Source of the DNA: JBCBSP01 sp039819095
GTDB taxonomy: Bacteria > Pseudomonadota > Alphaproteobacteria > Caulobacterales > Maricaulaceae
Reading direction: 5' to 3'
DNA: 64,000 nucleotides
Assembly (NCBI GenBank): GCA_039819095.1
Contig: JBCBSP010000003.1
Location: forward strand, 248,001 to 312,000
Shown here: positions 52,007-60,116 of the stretch, piece by piece
How positions within the stretch are numbered: the first letter of the stretch is position 1
Layout of the letters: the number at the start of each line of letters is the position of its first letter
Notes under the pieces: model-generated
What the model saw: only the letters and a program-made list of their open reading frames with translations
Databases searched by the model: none
Told to the model about the DNA's origin: nothing
Translations under genes and position numbers: made by a program

Positions 52007-52417
52007 ATGCTCGTTCGAAAGCCGAAACGGCCTGTCCATCTTCTGAACATCACGCCGCTGATCGATGTGGTGTTCATCCTTCTGGTCTTCTTCATGCTGG
52101 CGACCAGCTTTGCACAGTATCGCCTCATCGGAATCGAGACGCCGCGAGAAACCGAAATCAGCCGCAATGAGGCTGGGGCGGTGGTGGTGATGCTCCAAGC
52201 CGATGGCGAGGTCCGGTTTGATGGCGAGCTCATCGCGCCTGAAGCTTTGACTGGCGAGGTTGAGGCGATCCTGGGTGTGGACCCGCTTCGGGGTTTTTTG
52301 GTCCGCCCGGAGGCTGGCGTGCCGCTGGAACGGGCGGTCTCCGCCTTTGATACGGTCCGGGATGCGGGCGCCATCGCCGTATCCTTCTCTCCGCCGCGCG
52401 AGGAGGACGCCTCATGA
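52007..52417 (+). CDS. exbD: ExbD/TolR-family protein (first copy)
   Basis: The 136-residue protein has one N-terminal membrane helix with the proton-path aspartate in LLNITPLIDVVFILLVFFMLATSF (D near residue 21) and a periplasmic domain. It is the partner of ExbB in energising TonB. It follows exbB by 15 bases and overlaps the second exbD by four bases. Its periplasmic domain differs clearly from the second copy, so the two may form a heteromeric pair. Confidence 0.9.
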   Translation: MLVRKPKRPVHLLNITPLIDVVFILLVFFMLATSFAQYRLIGIETPRETEISRNEAGAVVVMLQADGEVRFDGELIAPEALTGEVEAILGVDPLRGFLVRPEAGVPLERAVSAFDTVRDAGAIAVSFSPPREEDAS

Positions 52418-52851
52418 AGCTCCCTCGAGAGAAAAGCCGCGGCGAGCTTGTGAACATCACGCCGCTCATAGATGTGGTGTTCATTCTGCTGGTTTTCTTC
52501 ATGCTCGCCGGCACGATCGAGCAGCCCGACGCGGTTCCAGTCGAGCTTGCTCAATCCACCTCGCTCGATCTGTCGGACGCCAATAGCGAGAAAGATCTGA
52601 TCATCACGCTGGACGTCGATGGACGCATCTTCATCGAAGAGGATCGTCTCAGCGATAATGGCCTGGCCGAACGGATCGCGGCGGAACTCGCCTGGCGGCC
52701 GGATACTCTCATCCATCTGAAAGCCGATGCACAGGCCGATGCGGTGCGCGTGATCGAAGTCATGGAGCGCATGCGCGAGTCGGGAGCGCTTTATGTCGTG
52801 CTGATCACCGCTGGCGGCGGCGACGGGCTCGCCGAAGCGGGGAGGCGATGA
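52414..52851 (+). CDS. exbD: ExbD/TolR-family protein (second copy)
   Basis: This 145-residue protein carries the same helix, LVNITPLIDVVFILLVFFMLAGTI, with the conserved aspartate, and a periplasmic domain with ITLDVDGRIFIEEDRLS and VLITAGGGDGLAEAGRR. Its start overlaps the stop of the first exbD in an ATGA junction, and its stop overlaps tonB in the same way, so all four genes of the TonB set are translationally coupled or nearly so. Confidence 0.9.
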   Translation: MKLPREKSRGELVNITPLIDVVFILLVFFMLAGTIEQPDAVPVELAQSTSLDLSDANSEKDLIITLDVDGRIFIEEDRLSDNGLAERIAAELAWRPDTLIHLKADAQADAVRVIEVMERMRESGALYVVLITAGGGDGLAEAGRR

Positions 52852-53600
52852 GCGGGCTTGCGCTTGATACGCCGCTGGGCTCAGTGAAGCGCTCAGCGCT
52901 GCCGGCGCCCGGCTGGGTCGCCGCGCTCGCGCTGGCCGCTCTTGCCCATGCTGCGGCTGCAGCGGTGTATTTCTCCGAACCGCTTGGCGAGGAGCCGCCT
53001 GTCACAAGCGCGGCGCCGGAAGAGGCGATCACGGTTATGCTCGCCCCGCCCGCGCCTCCGGCCGCTGAGGCCGCGGCGCCGCCTCCGCCTCCGCCTCCGC
53101 CGGATATCGAGCTGCCGGATCCGCCTGCTGAAGAGCCGCCTGTTCCGGCTGAGCGCGCGGACAGCGCCCCGCCGCCGACGCAAATCACTGCACGGCGCTT
53201 CGCCGATCCAGAGGACGAACCGGTGCGGCGCGCTTCAGCCTTCAGCGCCGGTCGGGACGGACCCGCTTCCGGAGACGCCCGTTTCACCGCCGAACAATAT
53301 CCGATCTTTCAGGCCTATCTTCGCGAAGTGCGCCTGACCTATGTCGGCGAGCTGCGCTATCCTGGTTCGGCTGAACGTCAGCGGCTTCAGGGCAGCGGCG
53401 TGCTCAGAGTCCGCGTGACGCGCCAGGGCCGGGTGGAGGACTGGGTGCTGCACCGCCCGATCGGCCACGCCATTCTCGACCGGGAAGTGGAACGCGCTGC
53501 GCGCCGCGTGCGCCGCCTGCCTCCGGTGCCCGACGCCCTGCCCTATGAGACGCTGCTCATCGACGTGCCGGTGATCTATCGCATCGTCACGGTGGATTAA
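52848..53600 (+). CDS. tonB: TonB energy-transducing protein
   Basis: TonB links ExbBD to outer-membrane receptors for iron complexes and other nutrients. The 250-residue protein has one N-terminal membrane helix (WVAALALAALAHAAAAAVYF), a Pro-rich periplasmic spacer including eight prolines in a row, and a C-terminal domain (YLREVRLTYVGELRYPGSAERQRLQG-like, opening AYLREVRL; then GSGVLRVRVTRQGRVEDWVL). The C-terminal domain has the usual two-strand pattern. No receptor gene is in this window. It overlaps exbD by four bases. Confidence 0.9.
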   Translation: MSGLALDTPLGSVKRSALPAPGWVAALALAALAHAAAAAVYFSEPLGEEPPVTSAAPEEAITVMLAPPAPPAAEAAAPPPPPPPPDIELPDPPAEEPPVPAERADSAPPPTQITARRFADPEDEPVRRASAFSAGRDGPASGDARFTAEQYPIFQAYLREVRLTYVGELRYPGSAERQRLQGSGVLRVRVTRQGRVEDWVLHRPIGHAILDREVERAARRVRRLPPVPDALPYETLLIDVPVIYRIVTVD

Positions 53601-53603
53601 GCG

Positions 53604-54293
53604 CTAGAGCACGCTCAGCAAAGCGATCGTAAGGATGACCATGGCTGCGACCGCCCGCATCCAGACAGACCGGGCGAGCGTGGTGAGCGCGCCGGCGCCG
53701 AGCCCGGCTGCCGCGAGGGCCGGCATTGTGCCGAGGCCGAAGCCGGCCATGATCAGCGCGCCCTGGCTGAGCGACCCTGACAGTCCGGCGTAGAAGGTTG
53801 TCAGATAGACCATGGAGCACGGCATCAGCCCCCAGGCTGCGCCGAGACCCCAGGGGCCGAAACGGTGCAGGATCGGGAGCCGACGGGTCAGTCCCGCGCC
53901 CATGCGCGCGCCGAAGCCGTTAAACGGCGCGATGCCTGCGACGGCGAGCGCGGCGGTGACGAGCACCGTGGCGGCGAGCCAGCGAAGAAGATCGTGGAAG
54001 ACCGGCGAGGGCTGAGCCTGATGCAGTCCGGCTCCGGCAAGACCTGCCGCTGCGCCCATCACCACATACACTCCGACGCGCGCCAGCTGGGCCTGCATCA
54101 ACATGACCAGGCCGGGCCAGATCGCGCTGGCGGTCACTGCGGCGCTGAGCGGTCCGGCACGCCCGCGCAGGGTGATGGCGACCGCTACGCCTCCGCACAT
54201 CGCCAGGCAATGCACGCCGCTGGCCAGTCCCGCCATCAGCCCGGCGAGGAAATCCAGTTCCATGCGTCCGCCCAGCAAGGGCGAAATATCCAT
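53604..54293 (-). CDS. SafE/TauE-like membrane protein of the cco cluster
   Basis: The 229-residue protein has about six membrane helices and the N-terminal metal-type motif LASGVHCLAMCGGVAVAI, with a late GLMPCSMVYLT. Proteins of this sulfite-exporter TauE/SafE-like or DsbD-core type often sit beside ccoNOQP-ccoGHIS and are thought to help copper or cytochrome c handling for the oxidase. The ATG at 54293 is used; the ATG at 54263 is an alternative. It is divergent from ccoN. Confidence 0.78.
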   Translation of the reverse strand: MDISPLLGGRMELDFLAGLMAGLASGVHCLAMCGGVAVAITLRGRAGPLSAAVTASAIWPGLVMLMQAQLARVGVYVVMGAAAGLAGAGLHQAQPSPVFHDLLRWLAATVLVTAALAVAGIAPFNGFGARMGAGLTRRLPILHRFGPWGLGAAWGLMPCSMVYLTTFYAGLSGSLSQGALIMAGFGLGTMPALAAAGLGAGALTTLARSVWMRAVAAMVILTIALLSVL

Positions 54294-54356
54294 TCCGGGG
54301 TGTGTCAAAGCGTCACCCTGCCTAGCTCCGGTTGGTCCGGTTGAGCGGTTCCGGTC

Positions 54357-54380
54357 CTTGTGATCGCCTGATTTCACAAG
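54357..54380. promoter_or_regulatory. Inverted repeat between the SafE-like gene and ccoN
   Basis: CTTGTGA (54357-54363) and TCACAAG (54374-54380) form a perfect repeat with a ten-base spacer, in the divergent promoter region. It resembles a CRP/FNR-family operator half-site but the spacer is four bases longer than the usual TTGAT-N4-ATCAA or TGTGA-N6-TCACA. I found no standard FNR box here. Confidence 0.4.
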
Positions 54381-54498
54381 CGATCCAGAGGTATTATGGG
54401 CTGCGGGTGCGACCAAAGTGCTGAGGCATATTGCCCTAGTTCCATTACTGAAATAAGGCCGCAAAAGGGGTGTGGATATCGCACCTAGGGAGGGGCGC

Positions 54499-56160
54499 AT
54501 GAGCGCTACGACCGCACCTCAAAAAGCAGGATTCGACGTAAACGCCCTCGCAGTCGGGGGGATATGCGCGCTTGGCGCGCTGTGGGCGCTGATGGCGGCG
54601 GCGAATGGCGCCGACGCGGCCATGCGCCTTCACGCCTGGGTGATCCTGGCGGGCTTCCTTCTGGGCCTGTTCGGATTGCTGGGCGTGTATTCCGGCGGCG
54701 GCGGCATTGATGTCGACAAAACCAAGTACGCTGAAAACGTCATCAAGTACGGGGCCATCATCTCCATGTTCTGGGGCGTGGCGGGGCTTCTGGTCGGCGT
54801 AATCATCGCCGCGCAGCTGGCCTTCCCGGCGCTTTTGAGCTTCGACGCCTTCCCGCACATCAATTTCGGGCGATTGCGGCCGGTTCACACCAGCGCCGTG
54901 ATCTTCGCCTTTGGGGGCAATGTGCTGATCGCGACGAGCTTCTATGTCGTGCAGCGCACCTGCCGCGTGCGGCTGGCCGGCGGAATTTGGCCGTGGTTCG
55001 TTTTCTGGGGCTACAACTTCTTCATCGTGGTGGCCGCGACCGGCTATCTGCTGGGCATCACCCAGTCGAAAGAATACGCCGAGCCGGAATGGTATGCGGA
55101 TCTGGGCCTGACGATTGTCTGGGTGGTGTATCTGCTGGTCTTCCTGGCCACGCTGATGCGCCGCAAAGAGCCGCATATCTATGTGGCGAACTGGTTCTTC
55201 CTGGCCTTCATCGTGACCATCGCGATGCTGCACGTGATCAATAATCTGGCCATGCCGGCCAGCTTCCTGGGATCGCGAAGCTATTCCGCCTTCGCCGGGG
55301 TTCAGGATGCTCTGACCCAGTGGTGGTACGGCCACAACGCGGTGGGCTTTTTCCTGACCGCCGGCTTCCTGGCGATCATGTACTACTTTATCCCGAAGCG
55401 GGTTGATCGACCGGTCTTCTCCTACCGCCTGTCGATCATCCACTTCTGGGCGCTGATCTTCATCTATATCTGGGCCGGCCCGCACCATCTGCATTACACG
55501 GCGCTGCCGGAATGGTCGCAGACCCTGGGCATGACGTTCTCGATCATGCTTTGGATGCCCAGCTGGGGCGGCATGATCAACGGTCTGATGACGCTGTCCG
55601 GCGCCTGGGACCGGCTTCGCACCGACCCTGTCGTGCGCATGATGGTAGTCTCGGTCGCCTTTTATGGCATGTCGACCTTCGAAGGTCCGGTGATGAGCGT
55701 CAGGGCGGTCAACTCGCTCTCGCACTATACCGACTGGACGATCGGCCACGTGCATTCCGGCGCGCTGGGCTGGGTCGGCTTCATTTCCTTCGGGGCGATC
55801 TACTGCCTCGTGCCCTGGCTGTGGAAGCGCAAGGAGATGTTCTCGCGCGCCCTCATCGAGTGGCACTTCTGGCTCGCGACGCTCGGCATCCTGCTCTACA
55901 TCACCTCCATGTGGGTGTCGGGCATCATGCAGGGCCTGATGTGGCGCGCCTACAACTCGCTCGGCTTCCTTGAGTACTCCTTCGTGGAGACCGTCGAAGC
56001 CATGCATCCCTACTACATCATCCGGCTGATAGGCGGAGCGCTGTACCTCGTCGGGGCGCTGCTGATGGCGTGGAACGTCTACAAGACGATCCGCGGCGCG
56101 GCGGAGGCGACCGAAAAGGAAACCAACGCCCAGTCTGAAGCCATCCAACCGGCCGAATAA
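54499..56160 (+). CDS. ccoN: cbb3-type cytochrome c oxidase subunit I (CcoN)
   Basis: CcoN is the catalytic heme-copper subunit of the high-affinity oxidase used at low oxygen. The 553-residue protein has about 12 membrane helices, conserved histidines including RPVHTSAVIFAFGGN, WWYGHNAVGFFLTAGFLAIMYY (CuB histidine and tyrosine neighbourhood), PHHLHYTALP, and THE IGHVHSGALGW segment. The ATG at 54499 follows GGGAGGGG. The frame is open to 54472. ccoO follows after 11 bases. Confidence 0.97.
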   Translation: MSATTAPQKAGFDVNALAVGGICALGALWALMAAANGADAAMRLHAWVILAGFLLGLFGLLGVYSGGGGIDVDKTKYAENVIKYGAIISMFWGVAGLLVGVIIAAQLAFPALLSFDAFPHINFGRLRPVHTSAVIFAFGGNVLIATSFYVVQRTCRVRLAGGIWPWFVFWGYNFFIVVAATGYLLGITQSKEYAEPEWYADLGLTIVWVVYLLVFLATLMRRKEPHIYVANWFFLAFIVTIAMLHVINNLAMPASFLGSRSYSAFAGVQDALTQWWYGHNAVGFFLTAGFLAIMYYFIPKRVDRPVFSYRLSIIHFWALIFIYIWAGPHHLHYTALPEWSQTLGMTFSIMLWMPSWGGMINGLMTLSGAWDRLRTDPVVRMMVVSVAFYGMSTFEGPVMSVRAVNSLSHYTDWTIGHVHSGALGWVGFISFGAIYCLVPWLWKRKEMFSRALIEWHFWLATLGILLYITSMWVSGIMQGLMWRAYNSLGFLEYSFVETVEAMHPYYIIRLIGGALYLVGALLMAWNVYKTIRGAAEATEKETNAQSEAIQPAE

Positions 56161-56171
56161 GGGAGGCCGTC

Positions 56172-56930
56172 ATGGCGATGAAACCCAATCCGATCTGGGC
56201 CTGGCACAAGAGGGTCCTTGAGCAGAACTCCATCATCCTCACCGTCGGCGTTCTCGGCGTGGTGTCGATTGGCGGGCTCGTTGAAATCGCGCCGCTCTTC
56301 TACCTGGACTCCACGATTGAAGAGGTCGACGGCGTGCGGCCCTACTCCCCGCTCGCGCTTCTGGGGCGGGACGTCTACATCCGCGAGGGCTGTTACACCT
56401 GCCACTCGCAGATGATCCGCCCGCTGCGTGATGAGGTGGAGCGCTACGGTCACTACTCGCTGGCGGCCGAGAGCATGTATGACCGCCCCTTCCAGTGGGG
56501 GTCCAAGCGCACCGGGCCGGACCTGGCCCGCGTCGGTGGCAAATACTCTGATGAGTGGCATCGTGACCATATGCGCGATCCGCGCTCGGTGGTCCCGGAA
56601 TCGATCATGCCGGGCTATGGCTTCCTGGAGCGCACCCCGCTCGAGGTGGAGGTGATCGAAGGCCGGATGCGCGCGCTGCAGCGCCTGGGCGTGCCTTACA
56701 GCGATGAGATGATTGAGAGCGCCAGCTCCGACATCAACACCCAGCTGGATCCGTTCGCGCGCGACTACGACGCCTTCCTGGAGCGCTATCCGGGGGCGCC
56801 GGTGCGCGATTTCGACGGCAATCCGGAAATGGTCAGCGAGCTGGACGCTCTTATCGCCTATCTGCAGATCCTCGGCACGATGGTGGATTTCTCCACTTAT
56901 GAGGCCTCTGCGGACGAGAATCTAAGGTAG
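56172..56930 (+). CDS. ccoO: cbb3-type cytochrome c oxidase subunit II (CcoO)
   Basis: CcoO is a membrane-anchored monoheme cytochrome c that passes electrons to CcoN. The 252-residue protein has one N-terminal helix and the heme-c site CYTCH at 74-78 (REGCYTCHSQMIRPL). GPDLARVGGKYSDEWHRDHMRDPR and the axial methionine region MPGYGFL follow. Lengths and order are as in other CcoO proteins. Confidence 0.97.
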   Translation: MAMKPNPIWAWHKRVLEQNSIILTVGVLGVVSIGGLVEIAPLFYLDSTIEEVDGVRPYSPLALLGRDVYIREGCYTCHSQMIRPLRDEVERYGHYSLAAESMYDRPFQWGSKRTGPDLARVGGKYSDEWHRDHMRDPRSVVPESIMPGYGFLERTPLEVEVIEGRMRALQRLGVPYSDEMIESASSDINTQLDPFARDYDAFLERYPGAPVRDFDGNPEMVSELDALIAYLQILGTMVDFSTYEASADENLR

Positions 56931-56936
56931 CCGCCC

Positions 56937-57140
56937 ATGTATCAGACGCTTTCGCACTTCGCGCAGACCTGGGGGCTGCTCTTCTTCATGGCGCTTTTCG
57001 CCGGCGTGGTCGTCTACGCGATGTGGCCGAAGAACCAGGACAAGTTCGACGCAGCCGCCCGCGTCCCTCTGAACGATGATTCCAAGCCGCACGCCGCGAG
57101 CGCAGCGGCGGCCCAGACCAAGGATCAAGACGATGTCTGA
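56937..57140 (+). CDS. ccoQ: cbb3 oxidase small subunit CcoQ
   Basis: CcoQ stabilises the oxidase. The 67-residue protein has a single membrane helix (GLLFFMALFAGVVVYAMWP) followed by the typical KFDAAARVPLNDD segment. It lies six bases after ccoO and overlaps the start of ccoP. Confidence 0.92.
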   Translation: MYQTLSHFAQTWGLLFFMALFAGVVVYAMWPKNQDKFDAAARVPLNDDSKPHAASAAAAQTKDQDDV

Positions 57141-58089
57141 GACCGGTCAGAAAATGCCCGTCGACGAGCACTCCGGTATCGAAACCACCGGCCATGAGTG
57201 GGACGGGATTCGCGAACTCGACAACCCGCTGCCGCGCTGGTGGCTGTGGATTTTCTACGCCACCATTTTGTGGGCGGTGATCTACATGGTTTTCATGCCG
57301 GCCTGGCCGGCGCCGCCCGGAATGCAGGGCCATACGCGCGGGCTTCGCGACCACTCCGAGCGGGCGAATGTGGCTGCGGCGATGGAGAATCTGGAAGCCA
57401 TGCGCGGGCCGATGTTCGCACGCCTTCAAGAAGCCGCTGATGGCGGCGGCGGGATTGATGCAATCATCGCCGACCCGGACCTGTTGAACTTCGCTCGTGC
57501 GGCCGGAGAATCCGCCTTCGGTGATAATTGCGCCACCTGCCACGGCGCCGGCGGGCAGGGCTTTATCGGCTATCCGAACCTGAATGATGATGTCTGGCTG
57601 TGGGGCGGTTCGTTCGACGATATCCGCCACACCCTGCATGTCGGTATTCGCTGGGATGAAAATCAGGAAACCCGGTTCTCGCAAATGCCCGCCTACGGGC
57701 GCGACGAGCTGCTGACTTCTGAGGAACTGAACGCCGTCACTGATCACGTGATGACGCTCGCCTCGCTGGCTCCGGCCGGTGAGAACGCCGCGCTCGGCGC
57801 TGAGATCTTCGAGACTCAGTGCGCGACCTGCCATATGGAGGATGGGCGCGGCGACCGGACGCAAGGCGCGCCGAGCCTGGTTGATGCAGAGTGGTTGTAT
57901 GGCGGAAGCCGGGATCAGATTCGCAATTCGATCTGGCGCGGCCCGTACGGCGTGATGCCCGCCTGGGACGGTCGACTGGACGAGCCGGTGATTACGGCGC
58001 TGGCCGCCTATGTCTACCTTCTGGGCGGCGGTGAAGCGGAAGCCAGCGCCCAGGCGCCGGCGATCGAGATGATCGAGGCGGGGCGCTAG
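57133..58089 (+). CDS. ccoP: cbb3-type cytochrome c oxidase subunit III (CcoP)
   Basis: CcoP is a diheme cytochrome c, the electron entry subunit. The 318-residue protein has an N-terminal helix (WWLWIFYATILWAVIYMVFMPAWP) and two heme sites CATCH at 133-137 and 230-234. GIEGYxNL-type segments and QMPAYG / VMPAWDGRL supply axial methionines. The start at 57133 overlaps the ccoQ stop by eight bases; the frame is open to 57076. Confidence 0.96.
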   Translation: MSETGQKMPVDEHSGIETTGHEWDGIRELDNPLPRWWLWIFYATILWAVIYMVFMPAWPAPPGMQGHTRGLRDHSERANVAAAMENLEAMRGPMFARLQEAADGGGGIDAIIADPDLLNFARAAGESAFGDNCATCHGAGGQGFIGYPNLNDDVWLWGGSFDDIRHTLHVGIRWDENQETRFSQMPAYGRDELLTSEELNAVTDHVMTLASLAPAGENAALGAEIFETQCATCHMEDGRGDRTQGAPSLVDAEWLYGGSRDQIRNSIWRGPYGVMPAWDGRLDEPVITALAAYVYLLGGGEAEASAQAPAIEMIEAGR

Positions 58090-58142
58090 CGCCCCGTTTC
58101 TTTCCAGCCGCTTCGCGCCGCGACAGATGAGCCGGCGCTGAG

Positions 58143-59615
58143 ATGGATGTGATGACAACGAAAACTGAAGCCGCGCATGGGATTGAGCGCAGTGACGCGG
58201 TCGCGGTCAACAGCGCCGGCGCGCTCTATCAGAAGCGTCAGCAAATCTACCCCAAGCTCGTCCACGGGCCCTTCCGTTTTGCGAAATGGGTCTTCATGGC
58301 CTTGGCGCTCGGCGTCTATTACCTGCTGCCCTTCGTGCGCTGGGACCGTGGTCTGGACGCGCCCGATCAGGCCGTGCTGGTCGATTTCGCCAATGCGCGC
58401 TTCTATTTCTTCTTCATCGAGATCTGGCCGCAGGAAGTCTATTACATCACCGGGCTCTTGATCCTCGCGGCGCTGGGTTTGTTCCTGGTGACGGCGTTGT
58501 TCGGCCGGGTCTGGTGCGGATACGCTTGTCCGCAGACGGTGTGGACTGATCTCTTCATCGCGGTGGAGCGTCTCTTTGAGGGCGACCGCAACAAGCGCAT
58601 CCGCCTGGACAAGGCGAAGTGGAGCTTCAACAAGGCCTGGCGCAAGATCGGCAAGCACGCGGTCTGGCTGGTCATCGCAGCGGCGACCGGCGGGGCGTGG
58701 ATCCTCTATTTCCACGATGCGTTCGAGGTGCTCGCCAATTTCGTCACCGGGCAGGCCGCGCTGACCTCCTATCTGTTTTTCGGCATCCTGACCTTCACCA
58801 CCTATTCGCTGGCCGGAACGCTGCGCGAGCAGGTCTGCGTCTATATGTGTCCCTGGCCGCGCATTCAGGCTGCGATGACCGATCGCGAGGCGCTCAACGT
58901 CACCTACCGGGTAGATCGCGGCGAGCCGCGCGGTGCGCACAAGAAGGGCGAGAGCTGGGACGGGCGCGGCGACTGCATCGATTGCAAGGCGTGCGTGGCG
59001 GCCTGCCCGATGGGCATCGATATTCGCGACGGGGCCCAGCTGGAATGCATTGGCTGCGCGCTCTGCATTGATGCGTGCGACGATATCATGAGCCGTGTCG
59101 GCCGGCCCAAAGGGCTCGTCGCCTACGACACAGATGACAATATCGACCGGCGCATGGCGGGCGAGAAGCCGCGCTACCGGCTGATCCGCACCCGCACGCT
59201 GGTCTATGCGGTCGCCTTCATCACGGTATCGGCCATCATGCTCTACGGGCTCGTGAACCGGTCCACGCTGGAGCTCAACGCCCAGCGCGACCGGGCGCCG
59301 AATTATGTGATGCTGTCGGACGGTTCGGTGCGAAACGGCTATAATCTCAAAGTGCTGAACATGGCCAATGAGGCGCGGACCTTCACGCTCACGATCGAAG
59401 GCGATCCGGCGCTTCAGCTTCGGGTCCTCGGGCTTGGCGATGGCGATAACCAGCTTCATGTGGGCCCGGACCAGACCCATGATTTCCGTCTCTTCCTGAC
59501 CTTGCCGCGTGAGGCGATCGACGGGCCGGCCGAGCCGCTGACCTTCATCGTCACCGACCCGGTCAGCGGCGAGACCGCCCGCACCGCATCCAGCCTGCAA
59601 ACCGGACAGCGCTAA
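58143..59615 (+). CDS. ccoG: cbb3 assembly protein CcoG (ferredoxin-type)
   Basis: CcoG is a membrane iron-sulfur protein reported to act as a cupric reductase in cbb3 assembly. The 490-residue protein has about five membrane helices, a WCGYACPQTVW motif, CPWPRIQ, and two 4Fe-4S sites (CIDCKACVAACPMGI and CIGCALCIDACDD) followed by a periplasmic Ig-like C-terminal domain. The start may be the ATG at 58143 or 58152. ccoH follows after 12 bases. Confidence 0.95.
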   Translation: MDVMTTKTEAAHGIERSDAVAVNSAGALYQKRQQIYPKLVHGPFRFAKWVFMALALGVYYLLPFVRWDRGLDAPDQAVLVDFANARFYFFFIEIWPQEVYYITGLLILAALGLFLVTALFGRVWCGYACPQTVWTDLFIAVERLFEGDRNKRIRLDKAKWSFNKAWRKIGKHAVWLVIAAATGGAWILYFHDAFEVLANFVTGQAALTSYLFFGILTFTTYSLAGTLREQVCVYMCPWPRIQAAMTDREALNVTYRVDRGEPRGAHKKGESWDGRGDCIDCKACVAACPMGIDIRDGAQLECIGCALCIDACDDIMSRVGRPKGLVAYDTDDNIDRRMAGEKPRYRLIRTRTLVYAVAFITVSAIMLYGLVNRSTLELNAQRDRAPNYVMLSDGSVRNGYNLKVLNMANEARTFTLTIEGDPALQLRVLGLGDGDNQLHVGPDQTHDFRLFLTLPREAIDGPAEPLTFIVTDPVSGETARTASSLQTGQR

Positions 59616-59627
59616 GGAGTTTGCGCC

Positions 59628-60116
59628 ATGAGCGAGACCGCCCTCAACGAGAAGCCCGGCTTCAAGATCACCGGCAAGCACGTGCTGTTCACGATGATCG
59701 GCTTCTTCACTGTCATCATCACGGTCAACATCGTCTTCATCACGCTGGCGGTGAACACGTTTTCCGGGGAAGAGGTGGAACGCTCCTACATGCAGGGGCT
59801 CGCCTATAACGAGGTGATCGCCGAACGCCGCGCTCAGGACGAGTTGGGCTGGACCGCTTCGGTGAACCAGTCGGAAGGACGGATCCTCATCGCCGTCAGC
59901 AATGCCGAAGGCGACCCGGTGCAGGCGCTGCGTCTGGAGGGGCTGCTGCGTCATCCGACCCAGATGGATTATGACCGTACGCTCAGCTTCAGCGAGATCC
60001 GGGCCGGCGTCTACGCCGCGCCCTATGGCGCGCCGTTCGAGGGCCGCTGGCGCGTAACCGTCGCTGCCCAGGGTGACACGCCCTTCGTTCTGGAGCGCGA
60101 GCTATGGCAGCCTTAG
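59628..60116 (+). CDS. ccoH: cbb3 assembly protein CcoH (FixH)
   Basis: CcoH is a single-span assembly factor that stays with the oxidase. The 162-residue protein has FTMIGFFTVIITVNIVFITLAVNTFSGEEVERSYMQGLAYNE as membrane helix and signature (quoted in parts: helix 20-45, then SYMQGLAYNEVI), and a periplasmic domain with GRWRVTVAAQ. The 3' end overlaps ccoI by 13 bases. Confidence 0.93.
   Translation: MSETALNEKPGFKITGKHVLFTMIGFFTVIITVNIVFITLAVNTFSGEEVERSYMQGLAYNEVIAERRAQDELGWTASVNQSEGRILIAVSNAEGDPVQALRLEGLLRHPTQMDYDRTLSFSEIRAGVYAAPYGAPFEGRWRVTVAAQGDTPFVLERELWQP

Noticed and set aside
53082..53102. CCGCCT trinucleotide-type tandem repeat
   Set aside because: It encodes the polyproline spacer of TonB; not a CRISPR or other array.
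54445..56148. 567-codon minus-strand frame opposite ccoN
   Set aside because: Composition is extreme in His, Asp, Gln and Arg, as expected for antisense of a membrane protein; ccoN is certain on the other strand.
58086..59954. 622-codon minus-strand frame opposite ccoG and ccoH
   Set aside because: Antisense shadow of two clear genes; no recognisable domain.
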